Of a stretch of DNA of 64,000 bases, positions 12,801-27,800 are shown piece by piece. The notes under the pieces are model-generated. The model did no database searches. It saw nothing but the letters and a program-made list of their open reading frames with translations, and was not told where the DNA came from. The translations under genes were made by a program, and so were the position numbers. This stretch comes from Balanoglossus misakiensis (taxonomy: Eukaryota > Hemichordata), in the NCBI GenBank assembly GCA_040954595.2, contig CM082583.2:4588001-4652000 (forward strand), in the 5' to 3' direction. Position 1 is the first letter of the stretch; each line of letters starts with the position of its first letter.

Positions 12801-15800
12801 TACACTATAGATTGCAATGTACAGTGTTGATCGCAGTCAATTTCGACTATGATGCACAATTCGCATAAATTAGCATAATTTTGCATAATTAAGTAGGAAT
12901 ATTAATTTTGTAGGTGTAGTGAGTACGCAAAGTAGTACTACAAGCACTGAGTCGCCGACAACAGCGGCTACGACGACAAGGCAGACGGCTCAGAAGTCGT
13001 CTACTTCCACCGAGCAGAGGACAAGTAAGTAATTAGGCAAAAAAGTCTGCTACAGCCGGCGTCATTGGTGCTGCAAGAAAAAGGCATGTCAGTGCAGACA
13101 TTGACACCAGCGTTCATATGCTTGCAACGTTCATCTAAATCAGCGTGGCTTCTAACAACAAGCGATTTGCTGTGGAGGTTTTGTCGTGTACTTGTACAAT
13201 AGATTGTCACCATTTGCGCTTCCCAGAATCCTGTGTTCTACCACAGGGACCTCGGACTGAGAAATAAACAATAGACAATCAGGCAAATGAACAAAGTCAA
13301 TAAAAGCAAACAATAAACAAACTGACTGGCTCGGTAGAATAATTGTGCTGCCTGGCACATAGTTCTATGCATGTGTTCAATCAGTCAGTTTGTTTATTTT
13401 TTTTTCATGTGTTCCTGCCTGATTGATATCTGTTTATTGATAAAACAGATGATTATTTAATTATCAATCTGAGGTTTGTCAATCACAAGGCACCCGGCGA
13501 CATTGTTTTCAAGAGGATTTTCATCATTTACTGTTTTACAAAATAACATCATCATTCTTTGTCATGGTTTCAAGCAACCATTGGGCTGCATCTCACAGTA
13601 ATAATCACCCTAAAGCATACATGTGTATTCGTTATCGAGTGATGGAGGTTATAGTGTGATTGTGACTAAAGATTTAACCCTTCCACCCCCAGTTCCCTCT
13701 TTAGAGGTCCAACCGTACGATAGAAAACAATGGGTTTGGACTGAACCATGGTGGTGAAAGGGTTTAATTGAGTGTTTTTTTTTCATGCATTTGCTGTTTG
13801 GGCGACAGGTTGATCGACATGAGGAATCATGTTTATCACTTGTGTGTGCTGTGTTTTATAATCGGTGTAGAATGTCAACTGAATGTGCGAATGAAAGTTC
13901 CACAGAATTTAATGAACACAGGTTAACTGGGTGTCCAACACTATAAACCCCTGTTGCACAGGCATTTCTAGGTTAATGCCAATGGCAAATGAACAACACG
14001 CATGCATATTTTTTTGCTTGCAAAACATACCTTTGTTCACAGGGGCTTATGTAATTGGATCGTGGAATTGAACAAAATACCTACTCAGCAGCATACATTA
14101 AGCTAGTCACTATTAAAGTCAGTAAATATTTTTACAAAAATGCATGTTTGGCATTTTGGACCATACATGAAATGGGCATTTCTGTGTGATGTTTCATGGA
14201 AACCACATTGTCTGTCTCACAAGCAGTGTTTTTGTTAAGGGTAGTTACTGAGGTAAATGTTACCAGGGTAATTCCCCAGTCATTTTTCAGGGGTTTGATC
14301 CCCATAGTGTATCAAGGCATGATGGGTAGCAACAGCATTATTGGGGTAATTCCCAAGTCATTTGCCGACGTTCCCCAACTTAAGCAAAAACACTGACTAA
14401 TGTATCACAAGAGTATGTTTTATATGTAAGACACATTGGCATAATTGCATAGTCATTACATTTGTAAAGTTGGGTCACTGGTGATGTAAGGTTGATAATG
14501 AATTTATGCTTTACAAAAGTTCTTCATGTGCACTCCTGCATTCATTCTGAAGCTGTCAGACTAAGTTTAGCTTTTTTTTAACGTGTTGCCAATTCAGATG
14601 GAATCTAAAGCCAGTTTGTTTGATCCTTTTTCTCTTAGCCCCATCATTAGACCACGAAGAAGAGGCTGGCTACGAGGTAGAATATGCTGGATACGATGGA
14701 TGGTACAATAACAGGGCCCACCCAGAATGGGGTGCTGTGGGTAAGTGTGGCAATAAATACCAAGTAATGTCAGATTTTTGAGGGACAGATCATTTGACAT
14801 GGTGAGGGGGGGGTGATATTTGCCTTTTTAGAGTGGGTCCTCTTTCATTCGTGAAGCTTCGATGCAACTTGAAATTGCAGCAATTAAGCCAAGTCGTGGG
14901 CAGTTGAAAATCTTTAGAAAGCAAGATTGAATCAATATATGTACAGTATCAAAGCTGTCGTGCCAAATACGTGATTGATGTTTAATAGTCAGTAAAATAC
15001 AAAGTGCGAGCCAACAAATGACCGTGCAGGTCCCGAAGGGTTGTGTTGAACAAGCTTTACTGCCACGACAGCTCTGAATGTTTCTGCGACAAGTGGACTG
15101 CGTCTGATCCTGGGGCTAAGTAGCCATGGCAACGCCTCAACACACAATCACCACTTCACATTCCGCCTCTGCTAGAGGCATTCTTGTCACCCAGATTTCC
15201 TTATCATCTTGCAAGTAGTGGATCGTACTGAGTAGTATTGGTCCACTTAAGTAAATTTTCTGAACATTTGCGATGCAATGCCACTAGTTACCCGTCATAG
15301 CGTTACAGTGACTCATTGATTGTTTTGTTTTTTATCCAATAGTCCAACTAGACTAACTGAGCGATGCTTGTATTAAAAAAATGTGTATGCTCATTTTATA
15401 TCACACTGTCATTCATTTTTTCAAAGAAAGCTATTGACAGGTATTATGGTTTTAGATCAAGTGCAGCCGAGTCTCACAAAATGAAATATCAAGTCCCAAG
15501 GTCACCCTGACATGGTTGTCTGGTCTGTGTGCTTATAAAGTGTGAATTCTCAGGCAGCTTGACAAAGATTTGCAGAATGGTGTGTGGTTCTAAGAAAAAC
15601 CATAAAAAATGTCAGTGCTGTTTTAGAAAAACCACCTGTTGCTTGTGTTTCTTCAAACTGTTTTTGCACAACCACGATACCGGGTACGGACACGGCTCTC
15701 TCACAAATGTTGTACCGCTTTTTTTTTTTTGACTACGCAGAGAGTGTTTTGACTCGACGACTTCCATCCGCCTACGCCGATGGGGTCTACCAACCGTCTG

Positions 15801-18800
15801 GCGGGGACAGACCCAATCCGTTCACCGTCAGCGAGATGACCATGAACGGATCCACAGGAATGGGATCAGAAATGAACAGAACCGCTTTCATGGTTTTCTT
15901 CGGTAAGTATATACATCTGAAGAAATTATGATTGTATCCAGAGATGGAGAAATTATACCCCCCCCCCCCACAGGATGGAGGATAAACCCTAGTGCACTGC
16001 AGATAAAAAAATGGCGGCAATTAAACAGGGGTGAATTTTTTATTTTTAGCAATACTGATTTTGAATTGAAAATACTTGCTGTAATAGGGATTTGTGTTGA
16101 TTTTGCATTCATGATTCAGTGATGTATAGTTTTATAATCTATATCATATTGTGCATACATGTGTAATATTCGTGATATGATTCTGGACTCATGGTGATTC
16201 CGCAGATAGGAAGCATATCTGGACTCATGTTGATTCCGCAGATAGAAAGCATCTGTCGCTATGTATTTGTGGCAATCACACCTCATACGATTGAAGGTGA
16301 TTTTCTCTTGCCATTTGCAGGTTCTTCTTTCGGCATTAAATCTGTCTCTCATTGATTTGCAGGCCAGCAAGTAGTGGAAGAAGTCTTGGACGCCCAGCGG
16401 CCGGGATGCCCTCCGGAATATTTCAACTTGGAGATTCCCGAAGATCATCCTCTGTACGATGAAGGGTGGCGAGTTATGCCGTTCCTGAGATCCAGATACA
16501 ATATGGGAAATACCGGATTCTCCCCGAACAACCCCCGGCAACAGGTGATATTTCAGTCGGATTTCTCGCAACCGCAGATTGATTGACTGTCCGGATTTTG
16601 AAGTTTGAATACAGAGTCGACTAGCCTGTTCAAAGACTCGTTCATTTGAATTTACGTCACACTGAGTTGCAAGAGCAACTGGTTTTGTTCAGAGTGCGTT
16701 AAAATTAACCAGAAACATTCTGTACTTTCTGTGTTTTTTTTGCAGTTGAACGAAATCACCCCTTGGATAGACGGAGGTTTGATGTACGGCACCACCAAGG
16801 CCTGGGCCGACGGCCTGCGAGAATTCAAAGGCGGACGACTGGCCAAGAGCGACAGGGGAAACTTCCCGCTAGAAAACAGTCTGGGCTTGCCGTTTGCAAA
16901 TCCGCCACCGCCTGCGGAAGCAGCCAAACACACGCTGAAACGAGTGGAAAGATTCTTCAGTAAGTGCTCCGGAATATAATTTCTGTTGATTTTGTTTTAG
17001 AAGGGAGACGGTGCCGAACGACACTGATGTGACTTTGCTGTTTGTAGATGGATGAACTGTCTGCATTGTTCCCCAAATGGGAGACACCAACATCCAATGC
17101 AAAGTGATCAAAGTAACACGGGGATGTGAAAAAAACAAACAATGCATTGTTGTGTGCCACCATGTACTGGTATATCATAACAGGTACATACTGTAAAACG
17201 GGTTATTTTCGCGAGCAATAAATTTTCGCGAAATATGCAAGAGCCAAAAAAATGTGCAAATAAAAAGTTTTTTCGGGGATAACGATGCACTTAGATATAC
17301 AATAACGCAAAAATTAACTGTCGTGTAACAGTAGCCTCTTTTGATATCGCGAAAATTTCCTGTCGCAGAAATAATCTGTTTTTCAGTATGTACACTTTGA
17401 TTAGCGAGCAACTTTATCCTGTGGCTCTCCTACCTGCAGTCAAATTAAGACAGGAGATGACTGCTTTCCTTCAGTACTGTTTGCTGTGTTGAATACATAT
17501 TTTGATAACGAGTCGATCCTCATCTTGATGTGAGTGTTTGCATTTGATATCGCACAATGGAGTGGACATATGCTACTTGCCCTGAGGGTTCCCCTTTTTT
17601 CACAGCCAACAAACTGGCCGCTTCGTGACCCCTAAGTGACCTTTTCAATATGGCCACTGCACTATGTACAAAGTTTACAATAAGATGTTTTCTTAGATAA
17701 CTTTAGAGTTGGGAATTCCTGCTAAAACGTTTATAATCTGGCAAAGTTAGGTACTCCAAACATAAAATTATATTATGCCATTGAATTGAATTTTATTTGA
17801 ATGGAAAATGCAAAACTCCATGGAAATGTGCAAAAGTAGAAAAAAAATTCCAACAAATTGCAGCAATGAGCAAAATAGTTTAGCAGCCTTACTTACATCT
17901 TATACTGTATTTCTCCAAGTAAGAGCCCCTGCTTGGCAAAGGCTCCACCCCCCTTTTATATTGAATTTTCACCCATGGGGTTATATCCTGAATATCACAA
18001 GTACTGATCCTTAAATAGCATTCGACTGAGTAATTAAATGATGTCAAATTGTTCTTTCTATTCATATCAAAGAACAGGACAGATTTGTAAGATGTTGCAA
18101 GCTTCACACATACATGTAAGGCCAATAGTTCAATTGTCAGGGATTGTTCAGCTCTGTGATTTATGGCATTGCTTGCATTCCACAATAGCTTGTAGACAAT
18201 TTGTGAATAATGGTTAGTTTTTTTCCATGCCACAACAATACTCAGTAGCTTGGCATGTTTGTTTATAGTACACTTCTTATCAGGCTGTATGGACACTTTG
18301 GTTCTCCTTGGATTATAACCTGACAAAATTATACTTCCTTTTACCATCTTGTGGCAGCTCCCTTGTGGACATATGCAGTTGTGACTAGCTATTGGTGGAC
18401 ACGAATTTGACAATCCCTCTCCAAAATTTATTTGTTTCGGGGTCAATATTTGCACAGAACTCATCTTGTCTCCATCAATTTCATAACCAGTGCCTGCTAC
18501 TGCATGTATCAAGGCCATTGGGTAGAAGGGGAAGTATAACAATAATAATGTTTTATTTACTTGAGTATTAAACGGTACAAATTGAAGAGCAATAACCGAT
18601 TTGTTGTCCCAACTTCCTGTGCCAACTTTCTGTCTTGTAAGAAATTACTGAGTTCGTATTGGAAGACGGAAGTGTGGTAATGTTCGACATGTGCACCAGA
18701 CGTACCATTTCCACAACGTAAAGAACAGCCATAATCTCAGTGTGTAATCTCTTTGACCACAAATTTAGTTTTCTCTCGAGATGTTTGATCACTTCAGTTT

Positions 18801-21800
18801 AGCTCCTACCACCCATCTGATATTTTGCTAGGATTATGTAATGTATCATAGTGTGGCATTACTGGTATTTCTGGCCTCCAGCTCTGGTCCAACTCTGCTG
18901 TGTGTGTAGCATTTTAGTTGCTAAGAGATGTCATCATGATGGTTACTGTCTGCACTTGCTGTTTATGCTAATGATTATAACACAAGCAAGCACTCGCCTG
19001 CTTGTGACATCCATTTTGGCTCATGAATATCGAAGTCAAAGAGTACAGGTATAATTGATCACGTTTTGCTTATGCCACAAACTCGGCTATCATAACAAGT
19101 ATAGTGGCAGGACACTTAGTCTGTGTGTGTTAAACCCTAGACCCTGAAGCAAAACTTCCTAATGTCTTTCTTGTCTACAATTAACCAATTAACTTTTTGC
19201 CACACTCTTTTGAAAAAAGACAATTGTTATTCTCGAAAGAACTTTAGAACATTTTTTTTACCCTACATGTATTTTGGTGTGCGCTGTGCTATCTGTTTTA
19301 CTGTATTGACACTTTCGCAACTGTTTCACGTATGTTACTTTCCCCAAATACTGGCCTGATTCAACTCTCAGATCCTGTTTCTTAAAGATTTATGACTTTG
19401 GTATCAGCGTGATTTGTCATGCCTGGAAGACCCTCTTCCAGCACTCACATTTACATGATTTATGATCACGTAGATGCACAACAGCATATTGTATCCTTGA
19501 ATGGTCGTTCTGTTTGTGTCTACTTTAAACATCTGAGTGTTTGCCCTACAATGTAGTCGCTTAGTTTAAATGGTTGCCATGGAAGGGAAGACTTTCTTGC
19601 TCTCACTTATGTATTGGCTGTGTAGATATTCATTTTGCCTATTCTGTACTGAAATTTGTACTGGACTTGAAAAAAAAAACTTATTTTCTTGACCAAGCAC
19701 CGGAGCTTTTGAGTAAAGCACTTCTATGTATACTGCCTGGTCTTGGGTCATCGTGTGAATTTCAGTGTTTATCTGACCTACATGTAGCTGTGATAAACAC
19801 GTAAACAAGCTTGTCGGCCTTTAACTGACAGCATGACTATAACTTCGTTTAAGACCTGTACCAACTTTTCCTTCATATGAAACTTGAAATTAGAGCTAAG
19901 CTGTGGCGGATCAGTTTTCATAGAAACCGAGAGTGAGGTCATTCTTGTGGTTGCAGATAATCATGATGTCATCGGTGCATACGATGGAGAAAGCGCTTGT
20001 GGGGTGCCTGGAGGTGTGGCTGTCCAGGGCAGCATATCTCCTTTTTGTGTTTCTCATAACCACAGACTGACCCTGATTATTTTTTTTACTTTTTACTTCA
20101 GTGACTGAGGAAATGGTTTTGATTGGAAACAAACCTTGGTTTTTATGGCCAAACCGCAATGTCCATGGTTAGATTTTTATTATGGGCATGTATTTCATGG
20201 GTCAAGTATTGCAAATGCCTTGTGCAGCCAATGCACAGAGGGGCCATGTACTTGATTGTACATGACTAAATTTTATGTATAAACCCTTGTATTCCTGTGC
20301 ATTCAGTTCTATTTATGCAACAATGCTATTTAATTTACTGTTATTTTAAAGTTTAGCTCATCAATTTTTTTTTCCTTTTCTTCCAACAAACTAATTAATA
20401 TAACTATGCAACTCAATTATGGTGAGAAATAAAGGAAGAAAACCATTGGTCTTGAGGTCATAAGGGTCATGACGTACAGAACTCGTAATAGTATATGATA
20501 TCATGTCAGCACGTGCTGGTTACCATGCACCTATGGGGGTTGATACACCTATACTATAACTCAGGTCTTGATTGATTTCTTGGTATGTCAATCTCCAACA
20601 AAGCTGTGCATATAAGAGTTAAGATTTATGAACAGATTTCTCTGTTGTGAAACATACATTCTAATACACTTATGAATCGTTTGTCCAGTATGCTGGTCAT
20701 CGTCTATGGTTCGCTTAGAATCGCACGACTTGCGTTTTATATTGCCATGATTTCAGGGATTTATAAAAGACCCAGACTCCATTCAACAACAAGGTGGCAC
20801 CTGACCCTGTACACTTTGAGGTCAGCTGGGTCACATTCTTTCTCAGGACAACACAGAAAAAACGTTTTGTTCGTTGTGTATTTAGCATATTTGTCAAGCT
20901 TTGCATTATGTGTGATATATGTCCCTTGAAGTGTTTGTTGGCCACCGTTCTTTTGACTTGGTTTTAAATTCGGTCATGTTTAAAAATAGAACTGGATAAG
21001 AAAGGAGAAGACTCTATTTCTGTTCTGATATTTTGAAATTCTTTTGTCGTGATTTGCAAGGATTGATGCAGAATTGATCACAAATGTGAGGAGTGTAGTG
21101 TTACTGTGCATTGTTACAAAAGTAACAATGTGGCAAAGTTCAGTTTGACCACAGATAGCTTCGTAATTACGGTACTGTCTTATGGTTTGACTACAGCCCA
21201 ATTTCATTCAATTTTGGTAAATGGACAATTTACTGTGATGTACGTGCACATGCATGTTTAGAACTAGTTTTCCATCACATAAAGATTGTGTTTTTTGCCC
21301 TCGGGGCGGTGATTAACCCTTGGCACAGACGTTTTGTCCAGTGTATACTGTGTTTAGGCAAATTGGTGGTGGAAGTCTGGGGTCTGTGTTTTTCTCTCGG
21401 TGACCATAGATATTCAAGAACACGAGTATCATGAATTATTTGCTTAACAAGAGTACAAGTAATCAGCCTTTCACCCCTATTTTCCTGTATAGAGGTCCAG
21501 TATTGCTAGTGAAAGCAATGGAGTTGGACCAAACCATGTTGGTGAAAGGGTTAAAGGTATACAGTCACCTCAAATTTACATACGCCCATATATGGCTGAA
21601 ATGGAGTGTTTGAGCGTTCTAGAGAACATATGGTGGCGCTCTTTTGTTCGCGTGTGCCACCCACTGAAAATCCGTGATTGGTTAGATCTCAATTTGCCAT
21701 GGTAACAATAGCTAATTTTCCATAGGTGACCGTATACCTTTAAAAGTTAAAGTTTGTAATTAAAAATAATGTATGTGGCTTCTCATTCAACAAATAGTTT

Positions 21801-24800
21801 TACTTTCTTTTTAAAGCTTTTTGATAACACCTCTGTTGTCTTCTACCTCCAGAAATTGGCAACCCCAGAGGAAATGAAAATCCTTTCCTCCTGTCATTCG
21901 GCATCCTGTGGTTCCGATGGCATAATTACAAGGCCAAGGAGATAGAGGAAGCCCACTCAGATTGGTCAGATGAAAAGATCTTCAACGAAGCCCGTAAATG
22001 GGTCATAGCAGCGCATCAGGTGAGTGCAGTGTCATTGGAGGATAGTAGATTGAATTGATTAGAGTTGCTTGTATTTGTGTTAGCATGGTTCTAATTTGTA
22101 TAATTTTTCCCTCAGAAAATTGTTTTCTATGACTGGTTGCCGATTTTCTTGGGTTTAGACCAATCACAGTTTGATGGCTACAGGGCATCCTATAGTAAGT
22201 ATGAACCTGACTTGACGTTTTTGTTGCTGTCCCAGTTGTGTATTTCGAGATCTGTACGGTTTGGCTCAGAATGGACTATTCTCCTCACCTACACAGTTTA
22301 TCAAAAAATACATCTTGGAATACAAGCAAAATGGGGAAAAAGTGCACAATTCAATCAAAGTGATCATTAATTACAGTTAACTAACGATGGTGATGCAACT
22401 TTATACCTCCACCTCTCTTTTTTCAAAGTCACATTTCTCAACAAAGACAACATGCTTTTCAAGAGAATGCACAGCCATAAAATGCAAAACAGTGTCTTTT
22501 CTTGGCAGGGCCTGGATGACTTTCGAACCAATAATGCATGTTTCTAGCGGTGAAACTGAGCGAAAACAACGAAAGAATTGCCGTCACGCATTTCTGCAAT
22601 ATAATCTGATCTTTTTATTGTTTGTTTTTTTCCATTCAGAATACGACAGTTCGGTACATCCAGGTATCAGTCATGTGTTTCAGTCAGCTGCCATGAGAAT
22701 CGGTCACACTCTAGTTCCTCCCGGTGTATTCAGAAGGTATGCTTTCCCAAATGCGTGAAATACTTTTCTGAGGTATTCACAAAGTACGGCCATGCATGAC
22801 AAGACAAGATGTACGCATGACCAGTGTGTCATGGATGCTTGAAACCCAAGTTCATGCAAGCAGTAAATTTTCTAGATGCTCAGTTTACACTATTTTATGC
22901 TGCTGTTATAACAAAAGAATGATCTGTTGTATTGCTCAAGGTATTAAATCTGTATTACCCCCCCCCCCCCCCCCTTATGACTGGTTGCATTGAGTGATAG
23001 GGACATAATAAAACCCTAAAGCGATATTTAATATAGTATATGTCACGATTTTGATATGCAGTTGTATGGTGACTGTACTGTAGGTGTTATATGCCAGTTA
23101 TTTAGGTAACAGCCAGTCACAAATCAATATGCCTGTCTGATCTGGGCATATAAAGATCATAAATACCACAGAAACATATTTTTTTCTGCAGATAATTTGT
23201 TCATGGCTGTTTTCTTGTCTTGCTTGCTTGTTACATAACATATAGCCACACTATGGTATGCACGCTCAAATTTACATGTTAAAAGCAATATAACAAGCAG
23301 ACCACAGACACGACTGCAACTTTTGGTTTGAAACTAAAATGTATGAATGATCCACTATACGTTACAGTCACCAAGGCCTTTATAACTAAACTATACACAA
23401 AGCTGCCTACTGGCTGATGATAGCATTTTCGAAGAAACCACTCATTATGTAGAAAAATTCTGAAGACCAGTGTGCCAGGCTTTATAGGTCAAGGTCTGAT
23501 TTGAAGAGCTTCACCCCTTCCCCAAATTTGAAACATTTGAATAATTCCTTGTTTGCATTATTTTTAGGAACGCAAATTGCACTTTCAGACAGACTACCAT
23601 GAAGTCCAACAACGTACCAGATTTCACTGGCGAGAATGATGATCAAACCCCCATCCATGGTGTTCGAACGTGTAATTCCTTCTGGAACCCACAGGTAAAT
23701 TAGTCTGCGGAATTTGTAATGGCTTATTTCATGACATCAGTAGCTTTATTTACATCCAAACTTGCAAACAAGTTCACATCGTAGGTGCTGTTACTCCTTG
23801 GTGAATCGTTTTATCATGTTTACAAGTACGTGTATTTTGTCAATTTATTGGGGGGGGGATAGGGCTTGTTAGCTGCTATTTTACTGGTGTAAAAAAGTTT
23901 ATGAAAGAGCAATTAAAATGGTCACATGACCAACATCTGAGTAGTTAACAAACTTCGAGAGTTTCAGATGTATCAGACTTATCTCATAAATTTTAGCAGC
24001 TTTGCCTGATAATACATTATTTTTAAGTACCGTAATCGAGAATTGAGAAGAAGAAAAAAGACCTCTTAACAAAAATATTAAGAGCTGCGTCAGCATTTGG
24101 TTGTTGGCTTCACTTTCAGTTCTCGATTAATTAAATGTGAACGACTCTACATTAATGAAGTTTAAATGTTTTATTTCTTCCAGACGCCAATCTTGGAAAG
24201 TGATATTGAGGAGTTCCTGATGGGTATGGCATCGCAAATCTGTGAACGGGAAGACAATATCATTACGGAAGATCTCCGGGGTAAGTGAGAGTGGGAAGTG
24301 GTTATTTCTGCTGAACATAAAAAACACTTTGGTTGCGGCCGCAGTCCAGCTATAAGTTTCACTTCACATCTTGTGGTCATTGAATTCTGTATGCTGGTGT
24401 CAGTTATATTGACATATACTGGTAGCTCTGAATCATTAAATTGATCCTGGGCAGAATTTTTCAAACAGTGATCACCCCAAAAGATGTCTTTTATTTGACA
24501 CAACTTTATTTTTTTTACAACTTATACCTCATAATATGAAAATCAAGATGAACAAAAAAATTGTTCACCAAGTTATTGCTGCCAACTCTGAATTTCAAAA
24601 TGGCTGCCATGATGGCTCTCAGACACCCAAGGGGAAAATTTAATCGAAAGAAACTTGAAAAGAGATGGTTGATGTCGCTCTTTTTTTCATTGAAGGCAAT
24701 GTGTTTGGACCGCTGGAATTTTCTCGACGTGATCTGATGGCTATCAACATTCAACGGGGCCGAGACCATGGACTGCCAGATTACAACACGGCCAGGGTGG

Positions 24801-27800
24801 AGTTTGGCTTAGAAAAGGTCAACGACTTCAGTGAAATAAATCCAACCTTGGCAGACGATGTAAGTGACATGAATCTTTTCCTCAAAAATTTCAGTGGAGT
24901 TTGTTGCAGAATATAGAAAATGTGGCCCAAAATATGTGATTGATTGAGACGTGTGCCAGTCAGTCAGTGTCTGAACATAAAAATAGTGGAGGCTGAATAA
25001 TGTGTATAATAATACTATAGCAGTAACATCAAGTAGTTTGCCCTTTTTTAGCTTTCCTTGAAATGTCTGTTCAGAAGCAACCACCAACTCTTAGCATTTA
25101 ATTACTTGAAAGTGTGTGACTTTGTCTTTTGAGACAGCCTAAACATGAAGGAAATCTGACACCTAGGACTTGGGTAGGCAAGTCAGCATCATGGGGGATA
25201 CAGACTAAAACAAAAGCAGGAGCACAAGTTTGATATGGGGGCGCTGTCATGCGGGTTGTGCGTTGTGTTCATTGAGTGAGGTTTTCCGAATGTTTTGTTT
25301 TCTGAATTTCTGCCTGTTGCAGATAAACTCAAAGCAATGATAGTCGCTTTGGAATCTTTGCAGTGAGCTGTATGGTATTTGTAAATGCTGAACCATTATT
25401 TTTAAAGCGAAAAAGAAAATGGTGTTTCTTAATAAACATATAAAAAAGACATATTTTATATGGGCACAAGAATTACAAAATGTAGATAGGAGGTAATGCT
25501 TTGTCTGATAGCATTTGCTTATAACAAAATAATAGCACCAAAATCACCCTCTTTTGAAGTCACAACCCATATATATATTCAGTATTTCTCTTCACTGCAG
25601 GTTGTCCTCCAGTCAAGTAATCTGGTTTCATATTGGTCTCCCTTTGGCATATTATGCGTAAACCAGATTGATAATCGGCCATTTGTGTATACATTTGTGT
25701 GTCTTGCAGGTTGTTGAGAGACTACGACAAGTCCACGACAATGATATGAGCAAGTTGGACATTTGGACCGGTGGATTGATGGAAACCAGTGGGAGTGGTC
25801 CGGGACCGTTATTCCAGACGATCATCTTGGACCAGTTTTTACGCATCCGTAATGGCGACCGATTCTGGTTTGAAAATTACAAAAAGAACAGGTAAGTCAC
25901 TTTTTTCCCTTTCGAAAGATATCATAGTCGAGCATTTTCAGATACTTTTGCTGTTGCTTGTGGAAGGTGCAAGTCAGTAAGTCGTCGTTTGAAATTTGAT
26001 GTTTCCGTAGGATCGATAGGAATAACGTGCTGACTTGTAATCGCTAATTGTTGGGCCTAAACGTGGATTTCTGTGTGGTTATTTTTATTACTGTTCAGTG
26101 TAAATTCTTTCGGTTTAAATCTATCGCATTATTTTTGATAGATATGAGCTTGAAAATCAACTTTTGGATCCAAAATATGATACATGTAATTACATTTGTC
26201 ACAAATCGTTGATAGAACCATAGAAACAGTAAGTTTTGAAGGCTCACTGTGCCTGCATGCAGTTGACAGTTGCGTCTTGCTTGATGTTTCACAGACTTTT
26301 CAACAAAACCGAATTTGAGGAGATCATGGATACAACCATATACGATATCATAATCAAGACGTCGAGTGGGCCGATGTCGATACAGGAAAACCCATTCCTG
26401 TATGAAACTGGTAAGAAAGTCAGGGTAATCATACACATCTGCTTCGTCAATGCTCACCATTGGCATTGTCAAAGGCTGTGAAATAATTGGCCAAAGTTCA
26501 TGCTAGGCTATGCAAAGGCTTTTCTGATCATCTCACCTGGCAAACCCATGCTAAATCTCACAACCCCTTCAGATGACTGTGTCTCAGTTTAAAGGGACAA
26601 AGTTTTTCTCTCGCTGCCCATTAATTATGCTTGATACAGGACACCATTTATGTTTATGTACCGTAATGTAATGGACACCTGGAGCATATTTACAGCAAAA
26701 TAAGACATACACAGTACATACGATTGTCAAAGTTTAGTGTTTTTGATACCAAACGATGTGATGGCATTAGCAGGCAGACATGAATACGAGGTGTAGAATG
26801 GTGTAATTTTTGAAGTAAAAAAACATATTTTGACCAACTTTATTCGACAGGTGATGTCTGTCCACAGCCGTATCAGCTGAGTCAAACCAACATGGAGCCG
26901 TGTACTGAGAGGCAGACGTTCGACTACTTCACTGGAAGTGAAGCCTCCTTCGCGTTGACCTTCTTCTTCGCTGGACTGTTCGCCGTTGGTAAGCGAGACC
27001 TGCACTTGAGAGGTTTTTTTAGATTTGTAAATCTATCTCATGTTTTGACGTATTTCTGCAAAAAGTTGTTTTGACAAGAGAGAAGAAATGAAATGAGCGA
27101 CTGTTAATGATGTACATGTAGTCGATGGTGCTTCTGACGGAAATAAACACACTTGGCTGTTTTCCTCTGTCGGTTTAGTCAACGTCCAAATAATGCATGT
27201 GTGTGGTTGGATACTTTGGGAAGTGGCTGGCTTGTGTAGAGACAAAACACAGAGTTTTCGCCAGTTCCTACATTGGGGGTATAATGTCTACTTTTTATGT
27301 GCTCCATACTTGTGGTATGTGTTGCCAAACTACAAATAATGAGTAAATTTAAAGGTATACGGTCACCTATGCAAATATAAAAAGCTCTACAGTTACCATG
27401 GCAAATTGAGATCTAGCCAATCACAGATTTACAGTGGGTGGCACGTGCAAAAAAAAATATGCCATTTCTGACATTCCGGTATATGGGCGCATGTAAATTG
27501 GAGGTGTGGTCTACTCAAAAGTTAGAATATTGTCATTTTCCTGATTATATTGTTTATTAATGAATGTTAAAAACAAACATAGAGAGAAAAACAGGGTGTT
27601 GCCATGCTAATTATTGCAGTTTGGGGGTCTAAAATATTGTGGAAAATGCTGAGTCAGCACTTTTCTTGCACTCCTAATGCTAGAGTTTTCCTATGGTGAC
27701 AATATCTAGAGAGCTCTATCAAAAAATCAAGCATGGCGACTTAGTGTTTTCTTTACATCGTTTAATAATACTCCTCTTTTGGTAGCCTTTGTGAAAATTT

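Larger units (their letters stand above)
16960..21852 (+). other. DUOX intron 7 (4.9 kb), no gene inside
   Basis: This is the longest intron of the peroxidase region. It contains one copy of the 210-bp CTGTAAAAC repeat (17191-17396), a small foldback (21466-21552) and directly beside it a GGTATACNGTCACC element (21551-21743). Open frames such as 17889-18542 (minus) and 19884-20108 (plus) have no recognisable family motif. Confidence 0.8.

Noticed and set aside
17889-18542. 217-residue minus-strand open frame in DUOX intron 7
   Set aside because: It has no recognisable domain, an irregular composition and no splice or promoter context; likely chance in a long intron.
19911-20159. Possible reverse-transcriptase remnant on the minus strand (CTDDIMII)
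   Set aside because: It vaguely resembles a YADD box, but no other reverse-transcriptase motif is present in any frame nearby.
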